Positions 44,855-53,479 of a DNA stretch of 64,000 bases are shown here, piece by piece. The stretch is from Sphingobacterium sp. ML3W (GTDB taxonomy: Bacteria > Bacteroidota > Bacteroidia > Sphingobacteriales > Sphingobacteriaceae), in assembly GCF_029542085.1 (NCBI RefSeq), contig NZ_CP107036.1:2914001-2978000 (forward strand), read 5' to 3'. Positions within the stretch are counted from its first letter, which is position 1; each line of letters opens with the position of its first letter. The notes below the pieces were generated by a model. It had not been told where the DNA came from. It saw nothing but the letters and a program-made list of their open reading frames with translations, and did not search any database. The translations under genes were made by a program, and so were the position numbers.

Positions 44855-44976
44855 CTATTTGTCGGGCGATACAATGATATGTAGGCGAAAATAATTTTTA
44901 GGCCACCTGATGTCCTCGTTTTGGTGAAAAACCCTGCAATATCTTTGAGTTAACGAAAGAAGAAAAGTACGAAGGA
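44855..44976 (+). pseudogene. Direct repeat, copy B: remnant of a second Crp/Fnr-like gene end
   Basis: In the frame homologous to the Crp/Fnr-like gene this reads RSICRAIQ, a stop, then YVG, against RSIRRAKQLYVRS in the intact gene. So the C-terminal helix-turn-helix coding DNA has decayed here, while the downstream non-coding block is still recognisable. No N-terminal part is seen further left (44690-44850). Confidence 0.65.
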
Positions 44977-44989
44977 TTAAATTACAGTA

Positions 44990-45331
44990 ATGAAGCAACA
45001 ACAGTCAAACGGCAAAGGACAGGCTAACAGACATATCTCGGAGATAAGCCCGATCTACTCAGCAGTGAGCGATCCGAAGCAGGGCCATCCAGCAATGCTG
45101 CAGGAGGATGTCAGGGGCATGGCAGGAGATCATCGCATCTCGCTGGGAAACTGTTGTTGTGCAGGGCCAGTCAGAGATCGACACGGCCGTAGGTTTACGA
45201 CCTTCCCGCGAGGCGGTAGGGGAAGAATTGGTCTGGCAGAATAAGGAGTCCCAGCGCCAGACCAAAGAGTCCGCTACGTGCGGGCTCGGGGCCAATGTAC
45301 TGTCCAATTTTTTTGACCGATATGGACAATA
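44990..45331 (+). pseudogene. Decayed plus-strand coding remnant
   Basis: Two overlapping plus-strand frames each give partly protein-like text: first ISPIYSAVSDPKQGHPAMLQ (frame from 44990), then, after an apparent shift near 45100-45130, AWQEIIASRWETVVVQGQSE and AVGEELVWQNKESQRQTKES ending in NFFDRYGQ at 45331. Neither has a good start or a recognised family. A minus-strand frame over the same bases is also open, so the call is weak. Confidence 0.3.
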
Positions 45332-45382
45332 GCATTGTGACTGGTTCATAAATCTAAGTTAGGCAATTTAAATCATACGATT

Positions 45383-45607
45383 ATGGCATGGTTTCAATTA
45401 CTTGCTAATGGAGATGCGACAGATCCAAACGACTACAATCAAGTGACTTCACCCGGTTGTAGTGGTGCGAATCATATCTGTGCAATTCAGACAAGTCCTG
45501 ATGTAAACAACAAGCCTGTATTTACCACTTCCTTAAGGAATGAGATGATTACAGCGTTGAATACAAACTCCAGTAGCACCAACGTTCAGTTAAGAACAAA
45601 CCCATAA
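45383..45607 (+). CDS. Small paired-cysteine protein, 74 aa (copy 1)
   Basis: A 74-aa protein starting MAWFQLLANGD and holding Cys26 and Cys33 in GCSGANHICAIQ, then NNKPVFTT and LRNEMI. Its neighbour at 45692 has the same length and 45 of 74 identical residues, with both cysteines kept, so this is a real gene family. There is no signal peptide. The C-x6-C-A-I pattern recalls the end of small secreted Bacteroidota proteins of the DUF6520 type, but the start differs and no claim of membership is made. It could be a peptide-like product handled by the neighbouring SusC/SusD/thioredoxin operon; that is inference. A hairpin terminator follows. Confidence 0.8.
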   Translation: MAWFQLLANGDATDPNDYNQVTSPGCSGANHICAIQTSPDVNNKPVFTTSLRNEMITALNTNSSSTNVQLRTNP

Positions 45608-45629
45608 ATAAGGCCTAATACCTTATTTC

Positions 45630-45654
45630 AAAGGGCGCTCACAAGGCGCCCTTT
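45630..45654 (+). terminator. Terminator after copy 1 of the 74-aa genes
   Basis: Perfect 9-bp stem AAAGGGCGC / GCGCCCTTT with a 7-nt loop and T-rich end. A second small hairpin, AAATAAGG / CCTTATTT (45606-45628), overlaps the stop codon just before it. Together they would separate the two small genes or lower expression of the second. Confidence 0.85.
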
Positions 45655-45691
45655 CTGAAAATCAAATGTTTCACTTTTAAACTTAAAAATT

Positions 45692-45916
45692 ATGCCTTGG
45701 TTTCAATTAGTAGCTGGTGGTGATCCCGCAGATCCTAACGACTGGATTATAACGGGTACACCGTCCTGTACGGGTGTTGACTACATCTGCGCAATCCAGA
45801 CAAGTGCAAATGCAAACAATAAACCTGTATTCACCACTCCACTGAGGAATGAAATGATTCATGCACTCAATACGCAAATGAATACGGCAAATGTTCACTT
45901 ACGGTCGATTCCTTAA
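45692..45916 (+). CDS. Small paired-cysteine protein, 74 aa (copy 2)
   Basis: Tandem paralogue of the gene at 45383 with equal length. It starts MPWFQLVAGGDPADPNDW and keeps Cys26 and Cys33 (SCTGVDYICAIQTS), NNKPVFTTPLRNEMI and the final NVHLR. The most conserved part is residues 32-61 and the most variable is 18-25, just before the first cysteine. The equal length, absence of gaps and conserved Cys spacing point to selection on a compact fold or a precursor peptide. It ends at a bidirectional hairpin shared with the convergent thioredoxin gene. Confidence 0.8.
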   Translation: MPWFQLVAGGDPADPNDWIITGTPSCTGVDYICAIQTSANANNKPVFTTPLRNEMIHALNTQMNTANVHLRSIP

Positions 45917-45927
45917 TTATCCCGAAA

Positions 45928-45960
45928 ATTAATCAAGGGTAGTAATTATCCTTGATTAAT
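45928..45960. terminator. Bidirectional terminator between the small genes and the SusC-SusD-TlpA operon
   Basis: Perfect 11-bp stem ATTAATCAAGG / CCTTGATTAAT with an 11-nt loop. The right arm contains the stop codon of the minus-strand thioredoxin gene (45956-45958). Confidence 0.8.
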
Positions 45961-47209
45961 GCTCTCTTTCCTTAATGATCATAACCTCGATCACCTTCTT
46001 TTCACGGACTGCTTCCAAGCCGTAATAAAGTATCTGTTCATTTAGTTTTTCCAAGGAGCTATAATCAGGAATATCCATAATTCCTTTAAAGCCCGATTCA
46101 TCAAATGCCGGTGGATATAGTTCACTTACATCCAGTAAAAAAGCAAGATTATCTGCACCTTCCACTCGCCGACCATCCGTTGGCTTAACAGCATTTTCGC
46201 TTGATTTATCGGTCTTTCTAATAATGATTACGTCTTTTTCTTTCTTTTCAATAGATGCACTTACCCCCAGAAATGAAACAAGGTCGTTCATCACCAATTT
46301 AGCCATCTCCTTTTTAGGCAAAGTATCCTGACTAAAACGTTGATAGCAGATCGCATATTTCGTATCCCATATCCTTGGTCCGATCGTGTTAGACTTATAT
46401 GTATATTTATTTTGATCTTTTACCTCCCATTCCACTCTACCTGGAATCCATAGAAAATTTGGAGGGTCAATGAAATTATATAGTCGCTTAAAAGCATTAA
46501 AAATACTGGTATTGATCAGGCTCGTCACAAACATTCCCGTTACCGAATCCTTTTCGATTGGTAGTCCACCCTTAAACTGCAAGCCATCCTGATAGCCTGT
46601 GATCAATACCTTGCCCTTCAGGTTAACATCGGCCGGATCATGCGTCACAGTTTTGGTATTAAAATCATCCTTTACGGGGATATCCAATTTCTCGTTAGCA
46701 ATAAGCTCGTCGATAAACTTCGGTTTTATATAATCTGGATAAGTGATTGCCTTTACCTTCCCCTTGTAAATAAACACCGTATGTGGCACCCCGTGATAGG
46801 GAAAATATTTTTTTAACAACGAGTCCGACACGATTGTGGGCAGATATGCATTTTTCTCCTTGAGGTATTTATTCTTTTTATAAAATTCCGTTATCAGCTC
46901 TCTGGATTGCCAAGTCACCGCAAAGATCTGGGCTTTGTCCCCTACTTCCTTTTGCACTTCCTTGACATGGGGCATCAGCTGGATACAGGTAGCACAGTTG
47001 GTATCCCAAAAGTCCAGGATCAATACCTTGTCTTTATAATCATCCAGGTCGACCTTTGTCCCTGAAAAGTTCAATATTTCCATAACAGGCATATCTGGTA
47101 CCGCAGCGTTGATTTTTAACTGCTTACTTAAATCTACCTTTGCGTTATGTTGTCCAAAGCTAATCTGAAAGGCTATCAATAAGCCTAATGTTAATAATAA
47201 TGTTCTCAT
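45956..47209 (-). CDS. TlpA-like thioredoxin-fold protein of a SusC/SusD operon
   Basis: A 417-aa exported protein (signal peptide ends ISFGQ). Residues 35-165 are a TlpA/AhpC-type thioredoxin domain with the redox pair Cys72 and Cys75 in FWDTNCATCIQLMPH. The remaining 250 residues form an extra domain (DPADVNLKGKVLITGYQDGL, later DKYAICYQRFSQ) that is seen in Bacteroidota thioredoxin-fold proteins placed after SusC/SusD and is not otherwise characterised. It would reduce or shuffle disulfides of an imported or surface substrate; the nearby paired-cysteine proteins are notable in this light. Starts 17 bp after SusD, so it is the last gene of the operon. Confidence 0.88.
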   Translation of the reverse strand: MRTLLLTLGLLIAFQISFGQHNAKVDLSKQLKINAAVPDMPVMEILNFSGTKVDLDDYKDKVLILDFWDTNCATCIQLMPHVKEVQKEVGDKAQIFAVTWQSRELITEFYKKNKYLKEKNAYLPTIVSDSLLKKYFPYHGVPHTVFIYKGKVKAITYPDYIKPKFIDELIANEKLDIPVKDDFNTKTVTHDPADVNLKGKVLITGYQDGLQFKGGLPIEKDSVTGMFVTSLINTSIFNAFKRLYNFIDPPNFLWIPGRVEWEVKDQNKYTYKSNTIGPRIWDTKYAICYQRFSQDTLPKKEMAKLVMNDLVSFLGVSASIEKKEKDVIIIRKTDKSSENAVKPTDGRRVEGADNLAFLLDVSELYPPAFDESGFKGIMDIPDYSSLEKLNEQILYYGLEAVREKKVIEVMIIKEREH

Positions 47210-47226
47210 TTTTCTATTTATAAATA

Positions 47227-48579
47227 TTATCGTTTATTCTGTTCTATAGTCGGGTTTAGATCTATTACGGCACGTGGGATTAAAAAAGCATACTTAGGAC
47301 TGCCTACCACTAGCTTATAATTAGCTCCGTTGACTTGGCGTTGGGGTACAATCGCTGTCTTATTTTCTTGATTCAACCGTTTCGTATCGGCCCAGCGTCT
47401 TCCCCTAAATACCAGTTCGCGTCGTCGTTCTTTCAATATTTCAGATAGCAATATATCATTCTCCCATTCGACGGGAACGAATTTCCCCTGTGCAAACCTG
47501 TTCTTGCGCAGCAGGTTGATATCAGCCAAGGCATCCGTATTTCTGTTCAATCGGGCCGCTGCCTCCGCACGGATCAATAAGATCTCGCTGGACGTAAAGC
47601 CTATAAATGCCCCAATAGCACTCTGGTCGTAATTGGTCTTATAACCGTAGGTTCCGGGATCAAAATCATTGTGCTGGAAGTAGATCAATTTACGCAGGTC
47701 AGCATCCCCATAAAGCGCCATCAGGTCCGAATTTATCCGAGCGGCATAGGGGGTTAATGTTTCCGAGTAAAATGTCTGCGCCGTAAATATGATCTCCGCG
47801 TTATTCTTGGGGATGCTCATTTCATCATATATATCCAGTGTATTGTAGTCTAATAAATTTGGCTGTGCCTTCCATGCATCATCTGCGTAGCGAAAGGCAC
47901 CCGCATAGTCCTGCATATCAAGATACAGGCGAGCCAGTCCTGCATAGGCAGCTGTTTTATTGGGTCTGCTCTTGGCAATAGCCCTTAGCGGTAGCTTTTC
48001 TGCAGCCATCTGATAGTCTGACAGAATCTGCTGATAGGTATCCAACAGGCTAGCCCTTCCCTTGGGCAGCTCAAGATCTGGCGTGAATTTCAGGGGTAGC
48101 CCCAGTTCCGCGGCCGCCGTATTTTTATTAAAGGGCAGACAATAGAGCTCAAGCAACTGCTGATAGGCAAAAGCGCGAAAGAAATGAGCGTTACCCACAA
48201 TCTCCTTAGCTTGCTGACTGTCCTTCTCCTGCGCGGAAAGCGCATCCACCACGCTGAGTATCTGGTTTGCATAGAAAACCGCCTTGTAGGGCCCCTGCCA
48301 TGCTGCGGCATTGATCGTGGGCTCATCCGACCAGATGTAGGCATTTCGCTCATCAGGATCCGATATGGAACTCCAGTCTTCGCTGTTGAGGTAAAACTCT
48401 TCACCTGCAATTAAATTTGCCACTGCAAAGCTGCTGTTAAGTACAGAATATTCATTCAATAGCAATTCGCAATCTGCTAGCGTACTCGGAATATCCATTT
48501 TCCTGTCGGGCTTGAGTTCAAGAAAATCCGAGCAGGAGGCCATCAATAGGCCTATGGTAAGTATGATATAAGTTTTCAT
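47227..48579 (-). CDS. SusD/RagB-family lipoprotein
   Basis: A 450-aa lipoprotein with signal LLMASCSDFL (Cys16). The SusD core is visible in FLELKPDRKMDIPSTLADCE, IVGNAHFFRAFAYQQLLELY near residue 130, and late EILLIRAEAAARLNRN and ERRRELVFRGRRWADTKRLN. It is the partner of the SusC gene 9 bp upstream. The TAxCELLLNEYS-type start (residues 37-50) is frequent in SusD proteins that travel with TlpA-like thioredoxins, a class often linked to peptide or protein rather than glycan uptake; that link is inference. Confidence 0.93.
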   Translation of the reverse strand: MKTYIILTIGLLMASCSDFLELKPDRKMDIPSTLADCELLLNEYSVLNSSFAVANLIAGEEFYLNSEDWSSISDPDERNAYIWSDEPTINAAAWQGPYKAVFYANQILSVVDALSAQEKDSQQAKEIVGNAHFFRAFAYQQLLELYCLPFNKNTAAAELGLPLKFTPDLELPKGRASLLDTYQQILSDYQMAAEKLPLRAIAKSRPNKTAAYAGLARLYLDMQDYAGAFRYADDAWKAQPNLLDYNTLDIYDEMSIPKNNAEIIFTAQTFYSETLTPYAARINSDLMALYGDADLRKLIYFQHNDFDPGTYGYKTNYDQSAIGAFIGFTSSEILLIRAEAAARLNRNTDALADINLLRKNRFAQGKFVPVEWENDILLSEILKERRRELVFRGRRWADTKRLNQENKTAIVPQRQVNGANYKLVVGSPKYAFLIPRAVIDLNPTIEQNKR

Positions 48580-48588
48580 ATAATTGTG

Positions 48589-51500
48589 TTAAAAAGAAAA
48601 ACTAAGTCCCAATGATCCGGCAAATGGGTCGGGCGGATTATTCCCAAATTCGAGGTCTATCCCCCATTTGTTTGCCCGCCATATGGACATGATATTGACC
48701 GCATAGGCGTATACACGGAGGTCTTTTAGCCAGCGGTTTTTGGGTGAATAGCCGATCTGAATATCACGCCACTTGATCTGGTCTGCTGGCGACACCAGAG
48801 CGGCAGAATACATATAAAAATTTGCCTCCTGAGCGTTAGCTGGATAGGTAAACACAGGTACATCCGTTATCTTTTCATCCCCGGGTTTCTGCCATCTTTT
48901 GGCGTAGTCAGCGTGCCCCACTTGGTTTGTCACCAGGGTTGAATAGTTGATCGACTTGCGCATAAACTTGTGTCCCAACTGAAAGCTTATATTGAACGAA
49001 CAATCCCAGTTTTTGTAAGCAAAGCTATTCCGCAGTGATCCAAAGTAAAGCGGCAGCGCTGAGCCCGAGTTATGCATATCGGCCAGCAATGTGCCATTTA
49101 CAATAGACGTATAGTTGGTGGAGATCTCCCCATTTTCATAGCCCCGCGGCTTTCCTGTTTCCGGATCCAGCCCCGCCCATTTATAACTGATGATGCTATT
49201 CAAATCAGCCCCTTCGATCGGTGTGACATTCATGGAGTATGCCCCAGAGCGATAATAGCGCCCAAGCTGATCGGCCAGATAAGATTTTGTCACCTTGGTA
49301 CGGTTATAGGAAAAAGCCAGATCCGAGCGCCATGAAAAATCTGTAGCATTGATATTGACTGAATGGATCGAAAGATCTATCCCTTTGGCTTTGAGATTGG
49401 CACTGTTCACATTGAGCGATGCAAAACCTGTAGTCGGGTCTATCTGCGTAGCCGAAATCAGGTCTTTTGGCGTTTTGATATAATATTCTGCCGAACCGCT
49501 CAGACGGCCACTTTTGAGCCCAAAATCCATCCCCAGGTTAAACATCCCTACCGTCTCCCATCTCAGATTGGGATTTGGCGGGCTCTGCATACTTGCATAG
49601 GGCAATCCGGTCAAAAAGTGATTTTGAGTAGACCGTAGCATAATCGGATAAGCGGATGTGGCATTGTTTACATTCCCATTTTTACCATAGGTCATGCGCA
49701 GCTTGAGTGTAGAAAAGGGGCCATCGGTCAAAAAGCTTTCATTGGAAAGTAACCAGGCGGCACCTATGGACCAAAATGGCTTGCCCCGATCGTTGGCACT
49801 TACCCCAAACAGGTTGGAAGCATCCTTGCGCATGCTAGAATTAAAGATGTACCGCTGTCTAAAGATATAAGAGGCATTGGCAAAGTAAGATGTAAAGCGA
49901 TTGGTTACCTCCGATAACTGCGGGTAATTATTGATCTTGCGGATACCCAGGATCCCATTGAGATAAGGGTGATCATGTACAAGGTCTGCTTCCTGATAGG
50001 ACAGTGTAGCAGGGTCGTAACCAAAGAATACCGATGAGTGCGCTGTCGAATGATCCTGACGGATCTCACCGCCCAGCAGTACATTGACTTCGTGGGCGTC
50101 AGCAAACTTATGGTTATAGTCCAGCTGTACCCTTCCCTGCTGTGCATCACTGCTACCATTTAAGATATAGAGGTAGTCGCCGGCCGGATAGTTCCATTTG
50201 ACAGATTGCTTGTCCCATGATGCGAAATAGTTGATCTCATCGCGTTGGTGCATGCTGCCTATCCCCCGCCAATTTTCCTGTTTGGTATTTGCTTTTCTAA
50301 AATTGTAGAGCAGCGAAAGCCTTAGTTCGGGCAGTATCTGGTAGTTTGCCCCAAATGAAAACATGATCTCCTTGGTATTATCCTTGATCTGTGTTTCGTA
50401 CAGTTCGGCAAGCGGCTTGTAATTCCAGTCGAGCAGTCTTCCGCCAGCCACGGTATCCCTAAAGTCACGGCTCAGGCCCACGGTCTCTACCTCTAGTGGA
50501 TTGCCGTTTTCATCCGCCAGGCGCATATAGGGATAGTTACCATAGCCCGCTCCCATTTCATTGTACTTGATCGACACCATGGCATCCTTGGTGGTATACT
50601 GTGTGTACTGTGTACTGAGGTTTAGCTCCAATCGGTCAATGGGCCGATAGGCGGTCTGGTTACGGAAAGAGAGCCTATCGGACGAACTGGTAACCACCGC
50701 CCCTCGGTTTTTATCAAAGCCAGCCGAGAAAATATTGCTCAGTTTTTGTCCACCACCTGCCAGCTGCACATTATACTGCTGTTTTACCGCTTTGCGATAG
50801 ATGTATTTTGAAAAATCATCCCGCATATCTATCGACCGCAGCTCATTTATTTTACCGGTCAGCTGTGCCTCCGTCAATTTACCTTCCTGATGGTCTTTGA
50901 GCAGTTGCACCACTGGGGTGAGTGTATACATTCGGTCATACATCCTACTGTTGTAAAACCCCTTTTCAAAGAGCATCAGCTCCACATCAATAAAATCCGA
51001 GGTATTCATCTGTGGGAAATAGTAAAGGTTGGGCTTATTTTCAACTGTCGTATTTGCATTGACGGATACCCTAAAAGGTTCATTTCGTTTTGCTTTCTTG
51101 GTTGTGATGATAATCACACCATTGCCCGACTGGGCACCCCAAATGGATGACGCCGAGGCATCCTTTAGGATGGAGATATTTTCGATATCATTGGGATTGA
51201 TGTTATTGAAATTGCCACTATAGGGAAATCCGTCTACCACGATTAGCGGCCAGATGTTAGAACTGATTGAGCTCCGGCCCCTGACATTGATATTGGGAAA
51301 TTTACCCCGGTTTTCATCCAGCATCTTTACCGTTGAGATACTGGGTACCACATCTTCCAACCGCGATATAAAATCCATGGATACTTTGCGGTTCAGCAGC
51401 TTATTATCCACAAACTCAAAGCTACCCGCAGCCCTTTCCCGCGGAATCTTCTGAAATCCCGTACTGACCACTTCCACCTCATCGAGCGTATTCTCTTTGA

Positions 51501-51906
51501 GAAAAAGGGTGATATTAAGCTTGATATCTATCTGATAATCGACTAATTGGTCGTTATAACCGATATGAGAAAGCGCTACCTTTCCTTTACGGTTTGTAAC
51601 CGGAATTGTAAAATTTCCGGTTTTATCGGTTTTGGCACTCCCCTTTTCATCCGGTATCCGTACAGATACGCCGACCAGAGGCTTCCCATCCAGAGATGAT
51701 ACCACCGTACCTCGTAACAGTTCCTGTTTTAGCCCATCGACCCCGCTGTCCTTGCGGGGCGTCTGAGCCGATAAACTAAACATAGAAAACATTACAATAC
51801 CCAAAAAAAGGATTGCCAATTTTAAACAGTTCGATTTAGCTTGTTTTGGGCAGAAGCATTGCGCACCAATAGGCAGTCCACTCCCACCCTTGTAAAAATG
51901 AGTCAT
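48589..51906 (-). CDS. SusC/RagA-family TonB-dependent transporter
   Basis: A 1105-aa outer membrane transporter, first gene of a SusC-SusD-TlpA operon. The N-terminus (MTHFYKGGSGLP, then a hydrophobic segment ending LSAQ) is a common SusC start. A CarboxypepD_reg domain follows (GTVVSSLDGKPLVGVSVRIP), then the TonB box TLDEVEVVSTGFQKIPRERA and the plug, with NRGKFPNINVRGRSS, VDGFPYSG and ILKDASASSIWGAQSGNGVI. The barrel ends in GSLGLSFSF. No STN domain is present and no sigma/anti-sigma genes are near, so its control is unclear. The barrel with fewer glycan-type loops and the TlpA partner suggest a peptide-like substrate (inference). Confidence 0.94.
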   Translation of the reverse strand: MTHFYKGGSGLPIGAQCFCPKQAKSNCLKLAILFLGIVMFSMFSLSAQTPRKDSGVDGLKQELLRGTVVSSLDGKPLVGVSVRIPDEKGSAKTDKTGNFTIPVTNRKGKVALSHIGYNDQLVDYQIDIKLNITLFLKENTLDEVEVVSTGFQKIPRERAAGSFEFVDNKLLNRKVSMDFISRLEDVVPSISTVKMLDENRGKFPNINVRGRSSISSNIWPLIVVDGFPYSGNFNNINPNDIENISILKDASASSIWGAQSGNGVIIITTKKAKRNEPFRVSVNANTTVENKPNLYYFPQMNTSDFIDVELMLFEKGFYNSRMYDRMYTLTPVVQLLKDHQEGKLTEAQLTGKINELRSIDMRDDFSKYIYRKAVKQQYNVQLAGGGQKLSNIFSAGFDKNRGAVVTSSSDRLSFRNQTAYRPIDRLELNLSTQYTQYTTKDAMVSIKYNEMGAGYGNYPYMRLADENGNPLEVETVGLSRDFRDTVAGGRLLDWNYKPLAELYETQIKDNTKEIMFSFGANYQILPELRLSLLYNFRKANTKQENWRGIGSMHQRDEINYFASWDKQSVKWNYPAGDYLYILNGSSDAQQGRVQLDYNHKFADAHEVNVLLGGEIRQDHSTAHSSVFFGYDPATLSYQEADLVHDHPYLNGILGIRKINNYPQLSEVTNRFTSYFANASYIFRQRYIFNSSMRKDASNLFGVSANDRGKPFWSIGAAWLLSNESFLTDGPFSTLKLRMTYGKNGNVNNATSAYPIMLRSTQNHFLTGLPYASMQSPPNPNLRWETVGMFNLGMDFGLKSGRLSGSAEYYIKTPKDLISATQIDPTTGFASLNVNSANLKAKGIDLSIHSVNINATDFSWRSDLAFSYNRTKVTKSYLADQLGRYYRSGAYSMNVTPIEGADLNSIISYKWAGLDPETGKPRGYENGEISTNYTSIVNGTLLADMHNSGSALPLYFGSLRNSFAYKNWDCSFNISFQLGHKFMRKSINYSTLVTNQVGHADYAKRWQKPGDEKITDVPVFTYPANAQEANFYMYSAALVSPADQIKWRDIQIGYSPKNRWLKDLRVYAYAVNIMSIWRANKWGIDLEFGNNPPDPFAGSLGLSFSF

Positions 51907-52031
51907 TTTTAAAGGTGTTAATAGGGCTGTGACCTGCTGGATTAGAATCCTATGATACTTACAAATGCATCGCTTTTGCTCCTAAGCCTAGTTTAGGTCA
52001 CAAATAAAAAAATGATTGATAGTTGCAACCT

Positions 52032-52083
52032 AAGAGCGTTTGAGTGAGATTTTCTAGGTAAATAATAGGGTCGCTACGCTCTT
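52032..52083. repeat. Inverted repeat upstream of the SusC gene
   Basis: AAGAGCG (52032-52038) and CGCTCTT (52077-52083) flank 38 bp. It lies 126 bp or more upstream of the SusC start, next to the structured region below. A further short palindrome, AGTCATCATATGACT, is at 52098-52112. Confidence 0.35.
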
Positions 52084-52172
52084 CAAGATTTGAGGAAGTC
52101 ATCATATGACTTTGCTTGCAGAGCTACTCCGCTGGCTTAATTTTGTTTTTTGTAATTTGTTTTTTGTTCATA

Positions 52173-52364
52173 ACTCGTTTGTTTATTGAAACGAGTCTTG
52201 TGGCAGGTGTAGAAACCAACAATGGCGTGACATCCAACCTACCGCTGTGAGGCCGTGAGAAGCCCTGGAACGAGTAAGCGGACGCCACGCCATTGCTGAC
52301 GGGCGTTGATCCACTTAATCGCCTTGTTCCATTTGAAATTTCTCACGTTTCACAGCCAAGACTC
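52173..52364 (+). ncRNA. Candidate structured RNA or RNA switch
   Basis: About 190 bp, GC-richer than its flanks, with nested complementary segments. The outer stem is GAGTCTTG (52193-52200) with CAAGACTC (52357-52364), extended by GGC/GCC. The inner stem is the 10-bp CAATGGCGTG (52220-52229) with CACGCCATTG (52286-52295). A third hairpin, ACTCGTTT (52173-52180) with AAACGAGT (52189-52196), shares bases with the outer stem, so the two cannot form together. That is a switch-like arrangement. No open frame covers the region. I do not recognise it as tmRNA, SRP, RNase P or 6S RNA. Strand is unproven; a mobile-element origin is possible. Confidence 0.42.
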
Positions 52365-52573
52365 ATAAGTGCATCCACCTTTATGATGGTGCAAATGTAT
52401 TATTTTAATATACTAAAGACAAATAATTTACTTTAAAAGTGGCTTTAAGTCTTAATAAAGCTAATTTTATCGACAAATATTCGTACCTTTATATCAAAGG
52501 TAAGGAACCAATTATTTAGAGCAAAATGGTAAAATACCGGTAAGTTACCGAACTTATTAAAAATCTATAAAAA

Positions 52574-53026
52574 ATGGGTGTTGCATTTCAAGAAGAGAAA
52601 ATCCACGAAGGAAAAAATCTAAAAAAAATTCGTGAAATCATGGGTATGAAACAGGAGGCTTTGGGACAAAAATGCGAAAGCAAATTTGATCAGAGGCGAA
52701 TTTCTGAGTTTGAAAATTCATGGACCATTTCTGAACCAGCTTTAAAGGAGTTAGCCGAAGCATTAGGTGTGACTGTAGAATTCATCCGTGCCTTCAATGA
52801 AGAGAAAGCGATATATAATATTCAAAATAATAATTCGTTTACAGTATCGGAGAATTCATTTGGACTTAGCAACCAACCTAATGTCACATATAACAGTGTT
52901 GGTAAAATTGAGACACTTTTAGAAAAACTTGTTCAGGACGACGCTGTTAAAACTCAAGCAATTTTGGATTTGACAAAAGTTGTTGCTGATTTAGCAGAGG
53001 AGGTGAAGAGGTTAAAGAAAAAGTAA
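52574..53026 (+). CDS. XRE-family helix-turn-helix regulator with C-terminal coiled coil
   Basis: A 150-aa regulator. The helix-turn-helix at residues 16-66 is clear (LKKIREIMGMKQEALGQKCE, then RRISEFENSW and LKELAEALGVTVEF). An Asn-rich spacer (residues 78-105) leads to a C-terminal heptad helix (IETLLEKLVQDDAVK to AEEVKRLKKK) that should dimerise it. Such small regulators are common on mobile or accessory DNA of Bacteroidota. A TACCGGTAAGTTACCG dyad-like sequence 26-41 bp upstream could be its own operator. It is convergent with the truncated HEPN gene. Confidence 0.85.
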   Translation: MGVAFQEEKIHEGKNLKKIREIMGMKQEALGQKCESKFDQRRISEFENSWTISEPALKELAEALGVTVEFIRAFNEEKAIYNIQNNNSFTVSENSFGLSNQPNVTYNSVGKIETLLEKLVQDDAVKTQAILDLTKVVADLAEEVKRLKKK

Positions 53027-53146
53027 GATATACTTAATATTTGGTAGCGCAACACCAACTTGGTCATAGGATTAAACTTAAAACCTATTTCCAATTTGAG
53101 ACTATTCATTAATTTAATATATAGTTGGGACATAGTCAAGCCGAAA

Positions 53147-53422
53147 TTATACATTCCATGGCAAGGATTCACCCATACCTTTCCATTTATCAGAATTGGT
53201 CCGATTGCAATATTTTCCATGATATTTTAAGATATAAAGAATTGTAAGTTCTACATACCATAGCCCCAAATCTAGCACCTCAGATGTCACTTCATTTGAT
53301 ATAGTAAGCATTTTTCGTCTCTTATTCACATTACCATGAACCAGCGCATTTCTTATCTCCGTGATTGCGAGAGGTCCATTGTTTCCATTAAAACTTATTA
53401 ATCTACTATAATAAGCTGGAAT
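53147..53422 (-). pseudogene. C-terminal fragment of a HEPN-domain (ApeA-like) gene, cut by the IS element
   Basis: The minus-strand frame runs from the exact left end of the insertion sequence (53422) to a stop at 53147 and gives about 91 residues of good protein text: AYYSRLISFNGNNGPLAITE, then IRNALVHGNVNKRRKM and LGLWYVELTILYILKYHGKY. The R-N-A-L-V-H segment is a HEPN RNase motif (R-x4-H), and the LGLWYxEL...Y-G-x-Y tail resembles HEPN proteins of the ApeA kind, which act in phage defence. No upstream half is found beyond the IS, where a beta-lactamase gene begins instead. So the gene is truncated, probably by an IS-linked deletion. Confidence 0.62.
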
Positions 53423-53479
53423 TGTAATCTCCCCAAAAAATAGCTACGATTATTAATGTAGTTTTATAAATTAGGGACA

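Noticed and set aside
44700..44894. Plus-strand frame of 64 codons
   Set aside because: Its end overlaps the Crp/Fnr-gene remnant in a non-homologous frame; the homologous frame has a stop.
45059..45349. Minus-strand frame of 96 codons
   Set aside because: Composition is Cys/Ser/Trp-rich without pattern; the plus-strand frames over the same bases look more protein-like, and neither is a sound gene.
52173..52364. Identification as tmRNA, SRP RNA, RNase P or 6S RNA
   Set aside because: No CCA end, SRP tetraloop motif or RNase P core was seen, so only an unspecified structured region is reported.
52954..53220. Minus-strand frame of 88 codons resembling a membrane barrel end
   Set aside because: It overlaps the HEPN fragment in another frame and the end of the XRE gene; only the HEPN frame carries a recognisable motif.
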